Assembly (NCBI RefSeq): GCF_030445035.2
Contig: NC_080682.1
Location: 31,726,770-31,790,769 of the forward strand
Direction: 5' to 3'
DNA: 64,000 bases
From: Dasypus novemcinctus
Taxonomy: Eukaryota; Chordata; Mammalia; Cingulata; Dasypodidae
The position numbers and the translations under genes are program-made. Below, one piece after another: positions 45,520-57,500 of the stretch. Within the stretch, counting starts at the first letter, position 1, and the number at the start of each line of letters is the position of its first letter. Under the pieces are notes generated by a model that worked only from the letters and a program-made list of their open reading frames with translations, made no database searches and was not told the origin of the DNA.

Positions 45520-46025
45520 TGTTGTGGAATTTAAGAGAAGTTCAATTAATTGAGTATAGAGAGGCCAGGACTCAGGAATGATTTTGAGAAGGAAAAAAAT
45601 GGTTTATTGACGGCCGGCCGGACTCGGGAGCTTTCAGTTTGAATCCCGAGCCCCGAACAAGATTTTCAAATGTCTTTTATACAGAGAGGAAAGGCCAAAT
45701 GGTCCCTTTGTTTCAGTTCTCAATAGGCTTCAATTAGCATATATCTCTTCCACATCTTAGGTAAGCTTTTAGCAAGGACTCCAGACATTCTAGATAAGCC
45801 TTGGTTTTTGCATTTCCCCTAAATACTTAAAGTTTACAGCTCTTGCATTGTTAAACATTTCCTGGGACTGGAGCCTGTTTGCCATTTTCCCTAAGGGCAG
45901 GACTGCAGCCTCTTATCTTTCCACACTCACAAGTCAAACAGCTTAGTTATTTCTGAAGAGACACAAGTCAAACAGCTTAGTTATTTCTGAAGAGACAAAG
46001 AACCTTCCACCCATAGCCCACATCA
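45520..46025 (-). repeat. 5' LTR of copy A
   Basis: 506 bp, same length as the 3' LTR. The differences seen are two T/C changes in the GGCCGGC(C/T)GGACT block, one in GAGCCC(C/G)GAAC, and one in CAAA(T/C)GTC. The 34-bp tandem duplication is present here too (45929-45962, 45963-45996), so it existed before integration. Confidence 0.92.
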
Positions 46026-46199
46026 CTTATACATACTTATTAAATTATAACATTTGACTCTAAAATTAAAAGAACACAGAATATATTGGCAAAGTTAGAT
46101 ATACCCAAAATGATGCCTCCAATAATTAAATGATACATAGTCTCTGTATGTATAGATGGACTACTTCAATATTAAATATTAGACCATTAAAAAGCTACT

Positions 46200-48052
46200 A
46201 TATATATTTTAGCATTTTTATTGTGATATATTCATACACCATATAATCCATCCAAGGTGTACAGTCAGTGGGTTTTGGTATAATAACTGTGTATTCATCA
46301 CCTCAATCAATATTAGAGAATTTTTGCTATTTCAAAAGAAAAAATAACAAATAAATACACCTTAGCTGTTGCATTTCAATCCCTCTATCCAGTACTTATT
46401 CAAACATATCTTGTTAATTCCATCTTTAGAAATTATTAATATTTCTATTTTATGCAAATGAGGGAAAACAATATGCAGTACATTGTGTCTAGATTCTGTC
46501 ACATAATTCACTCTTTTTTAAAATTGAAAAAATATCCATATACTACTTTTCACTGCAGTTCATAATTTAAAGTGCACTTTAGCTTAGATATAACCCTATT
46601 ATTAACATCTTGTACTATTTATGTATACTTTTTCTGCTTCACTGAAGAACTATCTTAAATTTGTACTATAAAACACACTCATTGTCAGGAATAGGGTTCA
46701 CTAAGCTATATAGTCCCATGTTTCATCCTTTAGCTTTTCTTCTAGTGACATATACAACCCTAAAGTTTCCCTTGCAACCACAATCATACTTCAATATCGA
46801 TGCAGTTAATTACATTCTCTCTAAAGTGCTATATCATTACCTTTATCAATTCCAAGCACTTACAATCAGCCTTATTATCAATTCTGCACAAATAAAGCCA
46901 CTGTTCTCCATTCTCCATCTTCATTCTATCTTCTGGTGATTATATTTCTACCTATTTAACTCCATGACTTTTCTCTATATGTTTAATTCATATTAGTGAG
47001 ATCATACAATATATGTTCTTTTGTGCCTGGCTTGTTTCACTCAACAAATTTTCTTCAAGGTTCATCCATGTTGTCACGTGCATCATGATCACATTTCTTC
47101 TTACAGCCGAATAATATTGCATCATATGCATATATCACATTTTGTTTAGCTGTACATTATTAATGGACATATGGGTTGTTTCCATATTTTGGCAACTATG
47201 AATATTGCTACTGTGAACATCAGTATCCAAGTGTTTGTTCATATCCATACTCACAGATATTCTGAATATATATGCAGTAGAGGGATTATTGGATCATATG
47301 GCAGCTTTATATTTAACTTTCTGAGAAATCACCAGTGTTCCACAGCAGCTGCACTATTCTACAGTTCCACTAACAGTGAATAGATATTCCTATTTATCCA
47401 CATCCTCTCCAACACTTGTAGTTTTCTTTTCTTTTCTTTTTTTTTTTTTTAACACTGGTCATTCTGTATGTGAATGATATCTCATGTAGTTTTGATTTTT
47501 ATTTCCCTAATAGCAAGTGAAGTTGAATATCTTTTCATGTGATATTTTTACCATTTATATTTCCTCTTTGAAAAAACATCTTACCATGTCTTTAGCCCAT
47601 TTTAATTGGGTTCTTTGTCTTTTTATCACTGAGTTGTAAGAACTCTTTATATATCATAACTATTAAACCCTTACCAGATGTGTAGATTCCAAATATTTTC
47701 TCCCATTGAGCAGATTCCTTTTTCACCTTTTGACAAAGTCCTTTGAAGTATGAAACATTTAATTTAGAGAGGGTCCCATTTATCTATTTTTCCTGTCTTT
47801 GTTCATGCTTTTGGTATAAGGTCCAAAAAACTTCTTCCTAGTCCAATACCTTGAAGATGTTTTACTACATTTTCTTGTAGAAGTTTTTTAGTTATGGATT
47901 TTATATTTAACTCTTGGATACATTTTGAGTTATTTTTCATAGCAGGTGTGGAGATATGGGCCTTTTTAAATTCTTTGGATGTGGGTATCCAGTTATCTCT
48001 ATACCATTTGTTGAAGAGACTGTTCTGTCTCAGTTGAGTGGGCTTGGTATTT
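46200..48052 (-). mobile_element. LINE-1 antisense, 3' part (first of two)
   Basis: The plus strand shows a classic antisense L1 3' end: TTATTGTGATATATTCATACACCAT, CTTGTTTCACTCAACAAATTTTC, AATATTGCATCATATGCATAT, TTTTAATTGGGTTCTTTG, then ORF2-antisense wording up to GAGTGGGCTTGGTATTTG. It continues after the nested insertions at 48985-49320. Confidence 0.82.
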
Positions 48053-48606
48053 GTAGTAGTTTGATATGGTTATAAATTCCAAAAATAGATATTGGATTAT
48101 GTTAGTAATCTGGTCTGTACTTGGGTGTGATTGAGTTATGATTAGGGCTTTGATTGGGCTACATCATTAGGGAGTTGAGTCCCTGCCTCTTGGTGGGTGG
48201 GGACTCACAGATAAAAGGCATGATATAGGACAGAGTTGGGGGTTCTTAATGTTGGAATTTTGATGTTGGAGTTTGATGCTGAAGTCTTAACTTTGAGCCC
48301 TGAGGAAAGAGACAGAGCCATTCACCTGATAGTCTACAGCTGATCTTGTGGAAAGAGGCAACGCCTAGAGAGCCTCATAGACTACAGCTGACCTTGTAGA
48401 GAAAACAGAGGAGCTGAGCCTAGAGGAACCCAGGAAGCCTGAACCCTCACAAATGTTGGCAGCCATCTTGCTCCAACACATGAAAATAGACTTTGGTGAG
48501 GGAAATAATCTATGCTTTATGACCTGGTATCTATAAGCTACATCCCCAAATAAATACTCTTTATAAAAACCAACCAATTTCTGGTATTTTGTGTCAGCAC
48601 CCCTTT
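48053..48606. mobile_element. hAT-like non-autonomous transposon inserted in L1
   Basis: About 550 bp starting AGTAGTTTGATATGGTTAT and ending CCTTTGGCTGACTAATATA. The L1 reading resumes with TTTGTCAAAAATCAATTG. The near-repeats GTATTTGT (before) and GTAATTTGT (after) suggest an 8-bp target duplication, which fits hAT. The segment ACCAACCAATTTCTGGTATTTTGTGTCAGCA resembles the ends of the elements at 17 and 24 kb. No transposase is encoded. Confidence 0.6.
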
Positions 48607-48628
48607 GGCTGACTAATATAGTAATTTG

Positions 48629-48985
48629 TCAAAAATCAATTGATCTGGGAAGTGGAAGTGGTTCAAGTGATTTAGCTCTGGCCTACCATAGGGGAGGTCC
48701 TGGGTTCAGTTCTTAGTGCCTCCTAAAGAAGGCAAGCAAGGCAGAAAGCTAGCACACCAGGATAATGCAACAAGAGATACAAGCAGGAAAACATAATGGT
48801 AGGCATAACAAAGCAGAGAGTGGAGGTGGCTCAAGCAATTAGGTGCCTCCCTCCCACTTGGAGGTCCCAGATTTGATTCCCAGTATCTCCTAAAAAACAA
48901 TAAAAAAGTTGAGCACACAACAAACAGACACAGCAAGTGCAAATAATGAGGGGTAAGAAAGAAATAAACAAAATCTTTTTTAAAA
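48629..48985 (+). mobile_element. Two tandem tRNA-derived SINE units (DAS type)
   Basis: Unit 1 (from 48632) reads GGTTCAAGTGATTTAGC...GGTCCTGGGTTCAGTTCTTAGTGCCTCCTAAA with a CAAGCAAGGC/GCAACAAGAGATACAAGC body. Unit 2 (from about 48812) reads GTGGCTCAAGCAATTAGG...GGTCCCAGATTTGATTCCCAGTATCTCCTAAAAAACAA with the same kind of body and an A-rich tail. It could be a dimeric SINE or two separate insertions. It interrupts antisense L1 sequence, which resumes at AAAAATCAGCTGATC. Confidence 0.85.
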
Positions 48986-49320
48986 ATCAGCTGATCTTAA
49001 AAATGAATGTCAATTTCTGAACTATTAATTTGATTCTCTTGATCTGTGTGTATATCTTTATGCTGATACCATGCTGTTTTGACCACTCTATTTTTATATG
49101 TGTTTTAAAGTCAGGTTATTTGAGGCAACTGACTTCATTCTTCTTCTTAGAGATATTTTGGCTGTTTAGTGTTCATTTTCCTTCCAAATATATTTGGTAA
49201 CTGACATTTCCATTTCTGAAAAGTAGGCTTTAGAAATTTTGACTGGGATTATTTTGAATCTGTAAAACAATTTGTGTAGATTTACATCTTAGTGCTATTT
49301 AGTTTTCCAATGAACATCAG
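48986..49320 (-). mobile_element. LINE-1 antisense, continuation of first copy
   Basis: L1 ORF2-antisense wording (TTTCTGAACTATTAATTTGATT..., ATGCTGATACCATGCTGTTTTGACCACTC, GGGATTATTTTGAATCTGTAAA) follows on from the sequence before the insertions. Confidence 0.8.
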
Positions 49321-49369
49321 TTTGAAAATGCCAGGACACATCATTGATTTAAGTTCTTCTGAATATATT

Positions 49370-51410
49370 GATTACTGGAATTTCCAGATTGTATGGCAAT
49401 TATATATTTATGTTACTGAAGAAATACTAAACTGTCTTCTACAGAGGCTGTGCTATTCTACATTCCCATCAACAAAGAAGGAATGTTTGTAGTACTCCAC
49501 ATGCTGCCCAGCACTTTCTCTTGTCTGTTTTGTTTTTTCAATAATGGCTATTATATAAGGTGGGAAATGTTTTCTCATTTTAGTTCTAATTTGCTTTTCT
49601 TAATAGCTATGGATGTTAAACATCTTTTCTTGTTTTGTTTTTGTTTTTGTTTTTGTTTTGGCCATTTGTAATTCCTCTTTTGGAAAAATGCCTATTCAAG
49701 TCTTTGGCTTATTTTTCAATTGAGTTGCTTTTCTTTTTATCATTGAGTTGTATGATCTCTTTTTATAACAAGGAAATGAAGCCCTTATCTGATATGTGGC
49801 TTCCAAATATTTTCTTATATTGAGTAAGATGCTCTTTCACCTTCTTGACAAAGTAATTTGTAGCACAAAAATATTTAATTTTGAAAAGATCCCATTTATC
49901 CATTTTTCTTTTATTGTTTGTGCATTGGGTGTAAGGTTTAAGAAACTACCACCTACCACAATATTTTGAAGATATTTCTCTATATTTTCTTCTAGAATTT
50001 TAATGTATCTAGCTTTTATATTTAGGTATTTGATAAATTTTGAGTTAATTCTTACAGAAGGAATGAGATAGGGGCCCTCTTTCATTCATTAGTTATGGAT
50101 ATCCTGTTCTCCTAGCACCATTGTTTGAATAGAATGTTCTGACCCAGCTGGGTGGATTGGACAGCCTTGTCAGAAATCACTTGACCATTTATGTGAGGGT
50201 CTATTTCTGAACTCTCAATTTGGACCTTTGCTCTCTATATCTAGATTTATGACAGCACCAAGCTGTTTTTATCACTCTATCTAAGAATTGTTATTTGAAG
50301 CCTGGAAGCGAGTTTCCACATTGTTTCCCTTTTTAAAAGTATTTTGGCTATTTCAGGTCCCTTACACTTAAAAATACATTTCTTAATGACTATTCCATTT
50401 AAAAAAAAAAAAGGTTGTTGGAATGTTTATTGGGATTACATTGAATCTGTAAATAAATTCAGGCAGAAATTAAATCTTAATGATATTTTGCCTTCCAATC
50501 CATGACCATGGATTGTCCTTCTATTTATTTAAGTAATATTTTATCTTATGTAGCATTCTTTGTAGTTTTCTGAATATAGGTCCTTTACATTCTTGGATAA
50601 GTTTATTCCTAAATATTAGATTCTCTTAGTCACTATTATAAATGGATTATTTTTTTGGATTTCCTCCCCAAATTGCTCAATACTATTGCATAGAAACATC
50701 ACTGATTTTTGCATATTAATTTTGTATTACACCATATTGCTGAACTTGTGTACTTGCTTTAGGAGCTTTGTTGTAGTTTTTTTCAGTACTTTCTAGGTAC
50801 AGCAACATATCATGTGCTAATAGCAAAAGTTTTTCTTTTTCCTTTCTAATTTGAATGCCTTTCTATTTCTTTTTCTTGCCTAATTGATCTAGGTAGAAAT
50901 TATAGCACAATGTTGAATAACAGTGTTGACGGTGGGCATCCATGTCTTGTTTTCAATATCAGCAGGAAAACAGTCAGCCTTTCAACATTAAGTACAATAT
51001 TAGCTCTGGGGTTTTCACATATGCCCTTTATCATACTGAGGTTTCTTCTATAGCTATCTTTTGGTATGTTTTTATCATTAAAAGATGCTATTTGTTTGTT
51101 TGTTTGTTTTTTTTGAAACATCTTTTCTATAAGAATAGAGTTGATCATGTAACTTTTCTTTGCTTTATTAATGTGGTTTCTTACAGTAATTGATTTCCTT
51201 GTGTTGAACCTTCCTTACATGCCTTGGAAGAAACCCACCTGGTCATGATGAATAATTATTTTAGAGTGTTATTGGATTTGATTAGCAACTATTTTGTTGA
51301 TGATTTTTGCATCTATATTCATTAGTGAAATGGGTCTGTAATTTTCTCTTTTGTGGTAAAATCTTCATCTGACTTTATTTTTATTTTTTTTTAAATAGAA
51401 TGTTTTACAA
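49370..51410 (-). mobile_element. LINE-1 antisense, second copy
   Basis: The 3'-end antisense pattern restarts at about 49370 (GGCAATTATATATTTATG, TTCTACATTCCCATCAAC, CATCTTTTCTTG) and proceeds through ORF2-antisense to about 51410 (TTGGATTTGATTAGCAACTATTTTGTTGATGATTTTTGCATC). The order repeats 47300-49300, so two independent L1 copies lie head to tail. A (TTTTTG)n tract is at 49624-49660 and a (GTTT)n tract at 51090-51112. Confidence 0.82.
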
Positions 51411-53160
51411 AGCTTCTTATTAGATGTCAACAAATCTTTATAGTCTGAATTAAGATCTTATAAATCAAGGTTAAATTATATATAGCTATGCTGATTTGCA
51501 TTTCTTCAATAATGTTCAACTGATATACATAATACATGACATCCACAGAATACTTAATGTCCCATCATATCATCCCTCAGTACTGTATGTTTATTGTTTT
51601 ACAGTTTTGCTACCTTCAGTATCAAGAACACTTTTTAGAGGAAGAATTCCATCTCTTCTTATGATCTGGGAAAGCATAGATAACAATATAAAATTAACAA
51701 GATTTATTTTTGATAAAATAACCTATAAAATTACTGTGGCAATTCATAGTGATTGCATACGAGCAAAAGAGTTATCATAAAGCCTATAAAGTATATCCTT
51801 AGATTTATAAAAGAAATGCAGATTATCTCAAGGTAAAAAAAAATACACTGCTGGCTATTAAAAAGCTCTTTGTTGAATTAGGATATTCAAAAATGAACAA
51901 AATTTTAGAAAACATTAACATCTTTTAAGCATGAATTGCACTGCAGTAGCAAGATGCTTTTTAGAGACTGGCACTGTAAAACTAATGCAAAGAAAGAAAA
52001 AGTCAGAATGTGTGAACAATAAATGGTGTAACCAAATTATTGCAAATGGAGATTAGCAATAAGAAGTGAGGAAGGTGACTTTCCACTTCATTCTGATAAG
52101 ATGCCATCCTTAAATACTAAGTTCTTTGAAGGAATTGGAACTACCATATCATCATAAGAAGATTGTGAAAGCAAACTGGAAAAACTGGCCTTTGTGTGAA
52201 TGTCCAATGTTGAAGCACCTACCTGGAATGAGTATTAATTTTAAGTCCCTTTTTCCCCTTATTATTATTATATCCTTTTCTCAGTATTGTTTGGATTTAC
52301 TTTGCTTTTATTTTCCTAGTTCTTGACACCTACAATACCTACATCATTAGTTAACACACTTCTTATTTTTTAAATCTTAGTAGTGATAAATCTATAGGCC
52401 TATTGATTTTTAAATGACACTAAAGGAAAATTATGAATTTATCAAGTCTAGTAAATACAACAATTTATACAGAATGGTGAACATAGCTTGAATGATATCA
52501 CATAACAAGTTAAAAAATAAGCAGTGGATATTCTCAATGGCCTATTTCTTTCAAAAAGATAGAATTTTTTATCTTACATCTTCTCACCATGAAACCTAAT
52601 ATCCAGAGTGCTTAAATAGTGCTTTGTAGTAAATATTAAAGAAGAAATAAAACCAATTATAAGCAAACACTTCCAGATCTAATTCTACTGAACCACCAAT
52701 TCTCTCATAATTGTAACCTAACAAGTTCTTACATTCCATTATATTTTCTACATAGATGATATATCATCTATAAATATCAAATATAGATTCCTTTTTAATA
52801 ATAGTAACTTTAACATGCTTTGAGAATAAGTTCAATATATGAAAATAAACTTCCATGAATCTTCTAGCTTCTAGATTTTCTCCTGGAAAACTTTGGGGAA
52901 ACTTGGGTTGTACAGGCATCATGCCAGTCTCTGCCTCCATCTTCACATAACATTCTTCCCCAATTCAGATTCTGTGTTCAAATTTCCTTCTTATAAGAAG
53001 CTCACATTCTATTACAGCCTGGTCTAACACATATTCTTCTCATCTTAATTAATTACATCTTCAAAGGCCCTATTTCCAGAAAAAGGTCACATTAACTCGA
53101 AATGTGATAAAGAGTTGAGCATAATTTGAGGGGAACACAATTCATTGAAAACAGTCATTT
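51411..53160. other. Intergenic, mostly unassigned
   Basis: No gene. The stretch at about 52950-53150 (CACATTCTATTACAGCCTGGTC; ATCTTCAAAGGCCCTATTTCCAGAAAAAGGTCACATTAAC) has the wording of a common mammalian DNA-transposon or LTR remnant, but I cannot name it. Confidence 0.45.
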
Positions 53161-53970
53161 AAAATAGCATCAAAATATTAAATATTTGTGGATAATTGTG
53201 ATGTAATGTTGCAAGACATGGGCATTGCAACTGTAATTATGTTGAGAGAATTAAAAAACCTTAATAAAATTAAAGAAATATTTTACTCATATTTTAGTAA
53301 AGAAATATTTTACTCATATTTCTTTAATAAAATTAAAGAAATATTTTACTCATTGCCTCAACATTATTATGATTTTAGTTCTCCCAAAATTAATCTCTAT
53401 GTCAATTCAATTCCAAACAATTTCTAATGGGAAAAACTATAAATTTACTAATGATTTTAACATTTATATGTAAATAAAATGGATCTAGATAAACTCTCAG
53501 ACTTTCCAAAAAGAACAAATTTGGAGAACTTCTACTACATGGTCTCATAGTATATTATAAAACTACAGTGATCAAAACAAAGTATAGTGTTTTTTCATAA
53601 AGATAGACAAGCAGCCAAAGAAACAGACCAGAGACTATTGTAGTAAATCTGTACATATGTGATCAGTTAAATCTCAGCCCACTTTTCTTGGTAATTCAAT
53701 GAAACAAGGATGGTCCTTTTAGTAAATAGTGATGGGACATTTGGACATCCATATGTACTGTAAAAATAAACCTTGAGTTATACCTTACACATCATACAAA
53801 ATTATTACAAAGTGAATTTTAGAACAATATATAATGTAAAAGTACATAGTGTTTAGAATAACAAGTATGAAAATTTTCTGACTTTGGATTAAGTAAAAAG
53901 TCCTTAAAGATGATTCAAAAAAGCATAATTTCTTGAATATTATTCTATTACATATATAATTAAATTATGG
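53160..53970 (+). mobile_element. LINE-1 ORF2 fragment, sense
   Basis: L1 ORF2 wording: ATAAAATGGATCTAGATAAA, AAACTACAGTGATCAAAACAAAGTATAGTG, CATAAAGATAGACAAGCAG, ATTAAGTAAAAAGTCCTTAAAG. It appears to continue after the GATA repeat and solo LTR at 54514-54580 (CTTTATCAAAATGAAAACTTTTGC). All frames are broken. Confidence 0.8.
53272..53353. repeat. Three copies of a 19-bp direct repeat
   Basis: AAAGAAATATTTTACTCAT occurs at 53272-53290, 53299-53317 and 53335-53353, separated by short AT-rich spacers. It lies inside L1 ORF2 sequence and is most likely a local replication-slippage expansion. Confidence 0.9.
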
Positions 53971-53977
53971 GTAGATG

Positions 53978-53993
53978 TAGATAGATAGATAGG

Positions 53994-54066
<73 letters not shown>
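53978..54066. repeat. (GATA)n microsatellite
   Basis: About 20 GATA units, with one GGTA variant near 53990, running directly into the target duplication of the solo LTR at 54065. Confidence 0.95.
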
Positions 54067-54068
54067 TC

Positions 54069-54513
54069 TGTAGTGGAGAAATTCGGATAGGCGCGGTTTC
54101 GAAGGCCAGGACACGAGAATACCGAGAAGGAAGTTGGTTTATTTTGACCGGCCGGGCTCGGCGGACTCTTGTCCTAATAAAAACCGAGCCCCGAACAGCC
54201 TTTTCCAGACCCTTTTATACAGAGGATATAGGATTAGGAAGACTAACAGTGATGGTAAACAGACCTTTGGTTAGGTTCTTCAGATCTTAGTATCAGATAG
54301 GTTATTTCCTCCCGGTGAGTTACATATTCTCCACATCCAAGCCAGTTTGGATTAGCATATCTTCCACATCGTCTGGAGGCAGCCCTGAATACACACTCAG
54401 TCTCACATCCCTTCTGAACATTCAAAGACTGTAGGGCCTATATTACTTATTTGGCCATCTTGGAGACTAGGTACTCTTGGAAATAATTTTGTTTTAATGC
54501 ACAGGCTATATCA
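54069..54513 (-). mobile_element. Solo LTR, class I (gammaretrovirus-like) ERV, copy 2
   Basis: 445 bp, same family and orientation as 32175-32624, with a different 4-bp target duplication ATTC (54065-54068 and 54514-54517). The duplications differ, so the two copies are separate insertions and not a later duplication. It landed at the junction of a GATA repeat and L1 sequence. Confidence 0.9.
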
Positions 54514-54517
54514 ATTC

Positions 54518-57500
54518 CACTTTATCAAAATGAAAACTTTTGCAGCAAAACAGGTTGCAATGTCCAGACATATATTCAGGATTGAATTAGTTATGTTCTA
54601 CATTGCAACTGAGGAACCTGCTTCAGTGAGCATCCAGATGTGTGTTTTAATGGGGGGGGAGGATAGTGCAACAAGCTATTTCCTTCAGTGTGTTAATACA
54701 GGCGAGCTTGGGGGAAAAGTGGTCAGTCACAGACATTAGGGTGAAATTAATGATCAAGCACTGGATTCTTAGAACCTTGATTCCCAAGTTACAGAATCCT
54801 TCATTAAATTAAGTTTCCTTGTCTGTTAAAGCCTGGAAGTTAAGAACTGAACTTAGAATTACCCATTTCTTTTACTTAAATAAATTCACAGAGTCCTGTT
54901 CTACTGCACACTAATTATTTGAGCTGGTTTTAATTTCCAGAAACATCATTGTCCTTAAGGGAATAATAAAGTCTATAGTACTTAATTTAAAATATGCATT
55001 ATTGTGAGGTTAAGTGATATGATGAACTAAAATTCCCCTATATTCTCTCCATGAATTGTTATTATTTTAATTATATTTTCTAAGAAAGTTGACCTGATCC
55101 AGATTAAGTTACTGAAAAATACTGATTTCTTGAAGTTTTAAATATTTGAGAAAAATTTTAATAAATGGATTTGTGAATGGAAGAGAGGGAAAGGCTAATT
55201 GAGCTTCAGCATGAGCATTTAGGGACTGAGCCTCTGCAACTTGTGCCAATGTGGAACATAGGAGAAAGAATCTCATGGTAAATAGGCAAAAGCCTCTGAC
55301 ATTTTTATTAACTTCTCACTTAATGATGTCTTTTTCAGATCTAGGATGCATGTAGGAAAAATGTTTACTCTTTTTCCTTTTACTTTCTCTTCCCTCCTAT
55401 TCCTCAACCATCTATTCCAGCAATGTTAGTCCCTGGGAACAAAAACCTTAACCTAACCTATTCTCAGTCATGATCTTGCAGGTCCCTGATTTTATTGATC
55501 TATCTCCTTCTACTCATCTATGTTACTCTTGATAATAATGATCAATATTTGGACTCCATTGCCTCTCTTTGGTGCTCTTTTTATTCCTCATCTCAGATTT
55601 TCCTGGTAGCTAACTTGATACCATTCCAAGTCATATCATATTTTCTCCTATTCTGCAGAAAGTTAGGTAAGCACAGAGCCATCAGTTTCCTGGCCCATGT
55701 ACCTAATGACACCATTTTGGGGCCTTCAGAGGAACTGCCCAAGCCAGGCCAAATCAAAGTTGCAAAGTAAATACCCAGAGGCACAAGGGACATTACCATG
55801 GACAATGGTTTAGAAACATTTGGAGAGGAACAATTAGGTTGCCTAATAGAAAATGATTTCTAAGAGTTTTCAATACTATCAATTTTTGCATTGTCACATA
55901 AGTTCATATTTTGTTCTTCCAATCAAATTTTCTTAAGGCATAGGCATAAAACAGATTACTCCTAGGACTTCATTACTTATGTTAGCTTTTGCAGGAATTT
56001 CAAAATCCTTTCTTATTATTTTTATTCAGAGCTAGTGATCAGATGTTAAATCTGAATTAAGAAGTCCAAATTTACTTTCTGTGGAATAAAAATCCAATTT
56101 TCCTTACATCCCTGATTGGTTTATCAGATATATAGAGTGCACTCCATTTGAAAAACTGTAAAAATTTGTAAGATGTTTTGATATACAAATATTTTGAGAA
56201 TTACATATGTGTGCTTAATTAGTGATTTATATTTCTCTACATTTTCTTCAGATTTGGATATTGGAGTAGAATTACCAGAATGAGTATCTCAGGGGGAATT
56301 CTTCCTGTTACAACTTAAAACTAACATGAAGTCCATTCAGAATTCATGGTCAGTGAATTACACATGCCACCATGCTTTGTATAAAGCCCCACTAACCATG
56401 TATTAGCATGGTTGTATTTTATTTATACTTATCCCATCTAATTTCATTTTCCTGCAGCACAAGATAAATTGATTAATGTAAAATGATTTAGCACACTATA
56501 ATTTTAATTGTGTAGTATTTACAAGAGGAATTCTAGTTGGAAAGAGTAGAGTTAAAATATTAGAATTTTAATTGTTGGCTGTGAATTTCCCTGAGTCCCA
56601 TTCTGGTACTTATGTATTTTCTCCCACATTCCTATGAAGGAATAGCCTTTCATGTTTATCAGCAACACATAAGAGTTTACTACCTTCCATACAAACTGGC
56701 ATCCTAAACAAAAAAAAAAAGATTCATCTGTGTCATAAAGTTTATAATATAGTGTATTCTGATAACAGTAGAAGAAAATTTGATTATTGGGCAGAAACTT
56801 TAATTATAAGAACATCTATTACATGTGCAAATAGCACACACAAAGGGCATGCAATTTCTGAAAGGTGTAAATTAATCCTTTCACTATATTTTCTAATGAA
56901 AGACAAAATCAGACTAAGGATTACTGTTAATAATTACCTTAAATAAGTGGTTTATTGTCAGAATAACTTTTTTCCCATTAATTAAAAAATTGAAGTGTAT
57001 GTGATCACCCTCTTTAAATCTATGTGTTCTTCTGGTTGTTGTTTTATTTCTTCTTTGACTGGGTTTACATGTGTTCATGAAAATTTCAGTCAGTAGTTGC
57101 TAAACTCTTTGTTCAAAGAAGAAAGGAACAGGAAAATAACCTGTGTGACATGAACCTGTATATAGAGGGTATTTCATATTAAGCCTTGATATTTTTTATT
57201 ATATTTCTGTATTATGAAACAAATTCTCAGCTGTATTGATGAGGAAATCATATAAAGTTTAAGGAAAGGATATTAATGAATAGGCTCAATATTCAGAACT
57301 GGTCAGTTGATTTTACACTCTTCACTATTTCTACCCATCTTTGTTGTCACTATATAAACCATATAAAGAGTGGTTGGCTAATAATTCCTTCCTCCATCAT
57401 TTATGCCTGCAAAACTTTCATAAGAGTTTTCCTAACTATCTTTATAGTAAAAAAAGTTATTTCTTTTAATGATAATATTTCTTCCCAGCTGAATGTACTC

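Larger units (their letters stand above)
38722..46025 (-). mobile_element. Complete LTR element without recognisable gag/pol/env (family X, copy A)
   Basis: 7,304 bp on the minus strand with 506-bp LTRs at both ends, a 4-bp target duplication CTTA (38718-38721 and 46026-46029), a tRNA-Arg primer-binding site after the 5' LTR and a polypurine tract before the 3' LTR. The 4-bp duplication and Arg primer suggest a class I (gammaretrovirus-like) origin. Despite complete replication signals, the 6.3-kb interior is AT-rich and full of stops and shows no RT, protease, capsid, integrase or envelope motif in any frame that I can read. The LTRs differ at only four positions, so the insertion is recent and must have used proteins from another virus. 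A second copy lies at 58366-64000 in opposite orientation. Confidence 0.88.

Noticed and set aside
53978-54066. Regular tetranucleotide array considered as a CRISPR or satellite structure
   Set aside because: It is a plain GATA microsatellite with no spacer structure, in a mammalian context.
55495-55805. 91-codon plus and 70-codon minus frames in an otherwise empty interval
   Set aside because: No recognisable motif, splice context or conservation available; length is within chance for AT-rich DNA.
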